This document shows positions 6,451 to 6,458 of a DNA stretch of 6,458 nucleotides, piece by piece. This DNA comes from JAGOBX01 sp017999075 [NCBI: Candidatus Babelota bacterium] (GTDB lineage: Bacteria; JAGOBX01): NCBI GenBank assembly GCA_017999075.1, contig JAGOBX010000208.1, forward strand, positions 1 through 6,458. The letters are read 5' to 3'. Each line of letters starts with the position of its first letter. Position 1 is the first letter of the stretch. The position numbers and the translations under genes were made by a program. The notes beneath the pieces were generated by a model that was given only the letters and a program-made list of their open reading frames with translations, had not been told where the DNA came from and ran no database searches.

Positions 6451-6458
6451 AGAAACAT

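Noticed and set aside
1-6458. CRISPR array, tRNA, rRNA or riboswitch
   Set aside because: No regularly spaced repeats, cloverleaf or conserved RNA core was seen on either strand; the Cas4-like gene has no other cas gene nearby.

Overview
This is an AT-rich bacterial window (roughly 30% G+C by eye). Positions 75 to 5913 are packed with five intact genes, all on the minus strand. The proteins are lysine-, asparagine- and isoleucine-rich, codons are strongly A/T-ending, and several coding tracts are long A runs, as in host-associated or genome-reducing bacteria. The order ftsY, DUF610 deacetylase-like protein, RecB/Cas4-like protein, the AT bias and a nearby decayed ORF would fit an Elusimicrobiota/Endomicrobium-type genome. 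That placement is a weak inference and no marker here proves it.

Layout in direction of transcription (right to left): glycogen phosphorylase (5913-3394); after 72 bases, a small SnoaL/NTF2-like protein (3321-2914); after 46 bases, the SRP receptor GTPase FtsY (2867-1935); sharing one base with it, a membrane-anchored divergent polysaccharide deacetylase-like protein (1935-970); after 28 bases, a PD-(D/E)XK, RecB/Cas4-like protein (941-75). The last 74 bases (74-1) are too short to identify. The last three genes look like one operon. ftsY and the SnoaL gene could be on the same transcript, since no convincing rho-independent terminator is visible between any of the genes.

Right of the glgP start (5914-6458) the sequence stops looking like intact genes. 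There is a putative glgP promoter, a plus-strand reading frame without a good start and with two close in-frame stops (probably a gene remnant), and at the extreme right edge a 37-base compound palindrome made of two copies of TGGCA-n-AACTGCCA.

Functionally the window is mostly housekeeping: storage-glucan breakdown, co-translational membrane targeting, and probable envelope polysaccharide processing. The most unusual point is the RecB/Cas4-like protein. It keeps the four cysteines of a [4Fe-4S] nuclease family but seems to have lost most catalytic residues. I found no CRISPR array, tRNA, rRNA, insertion sequence or complete new multi-gene system.
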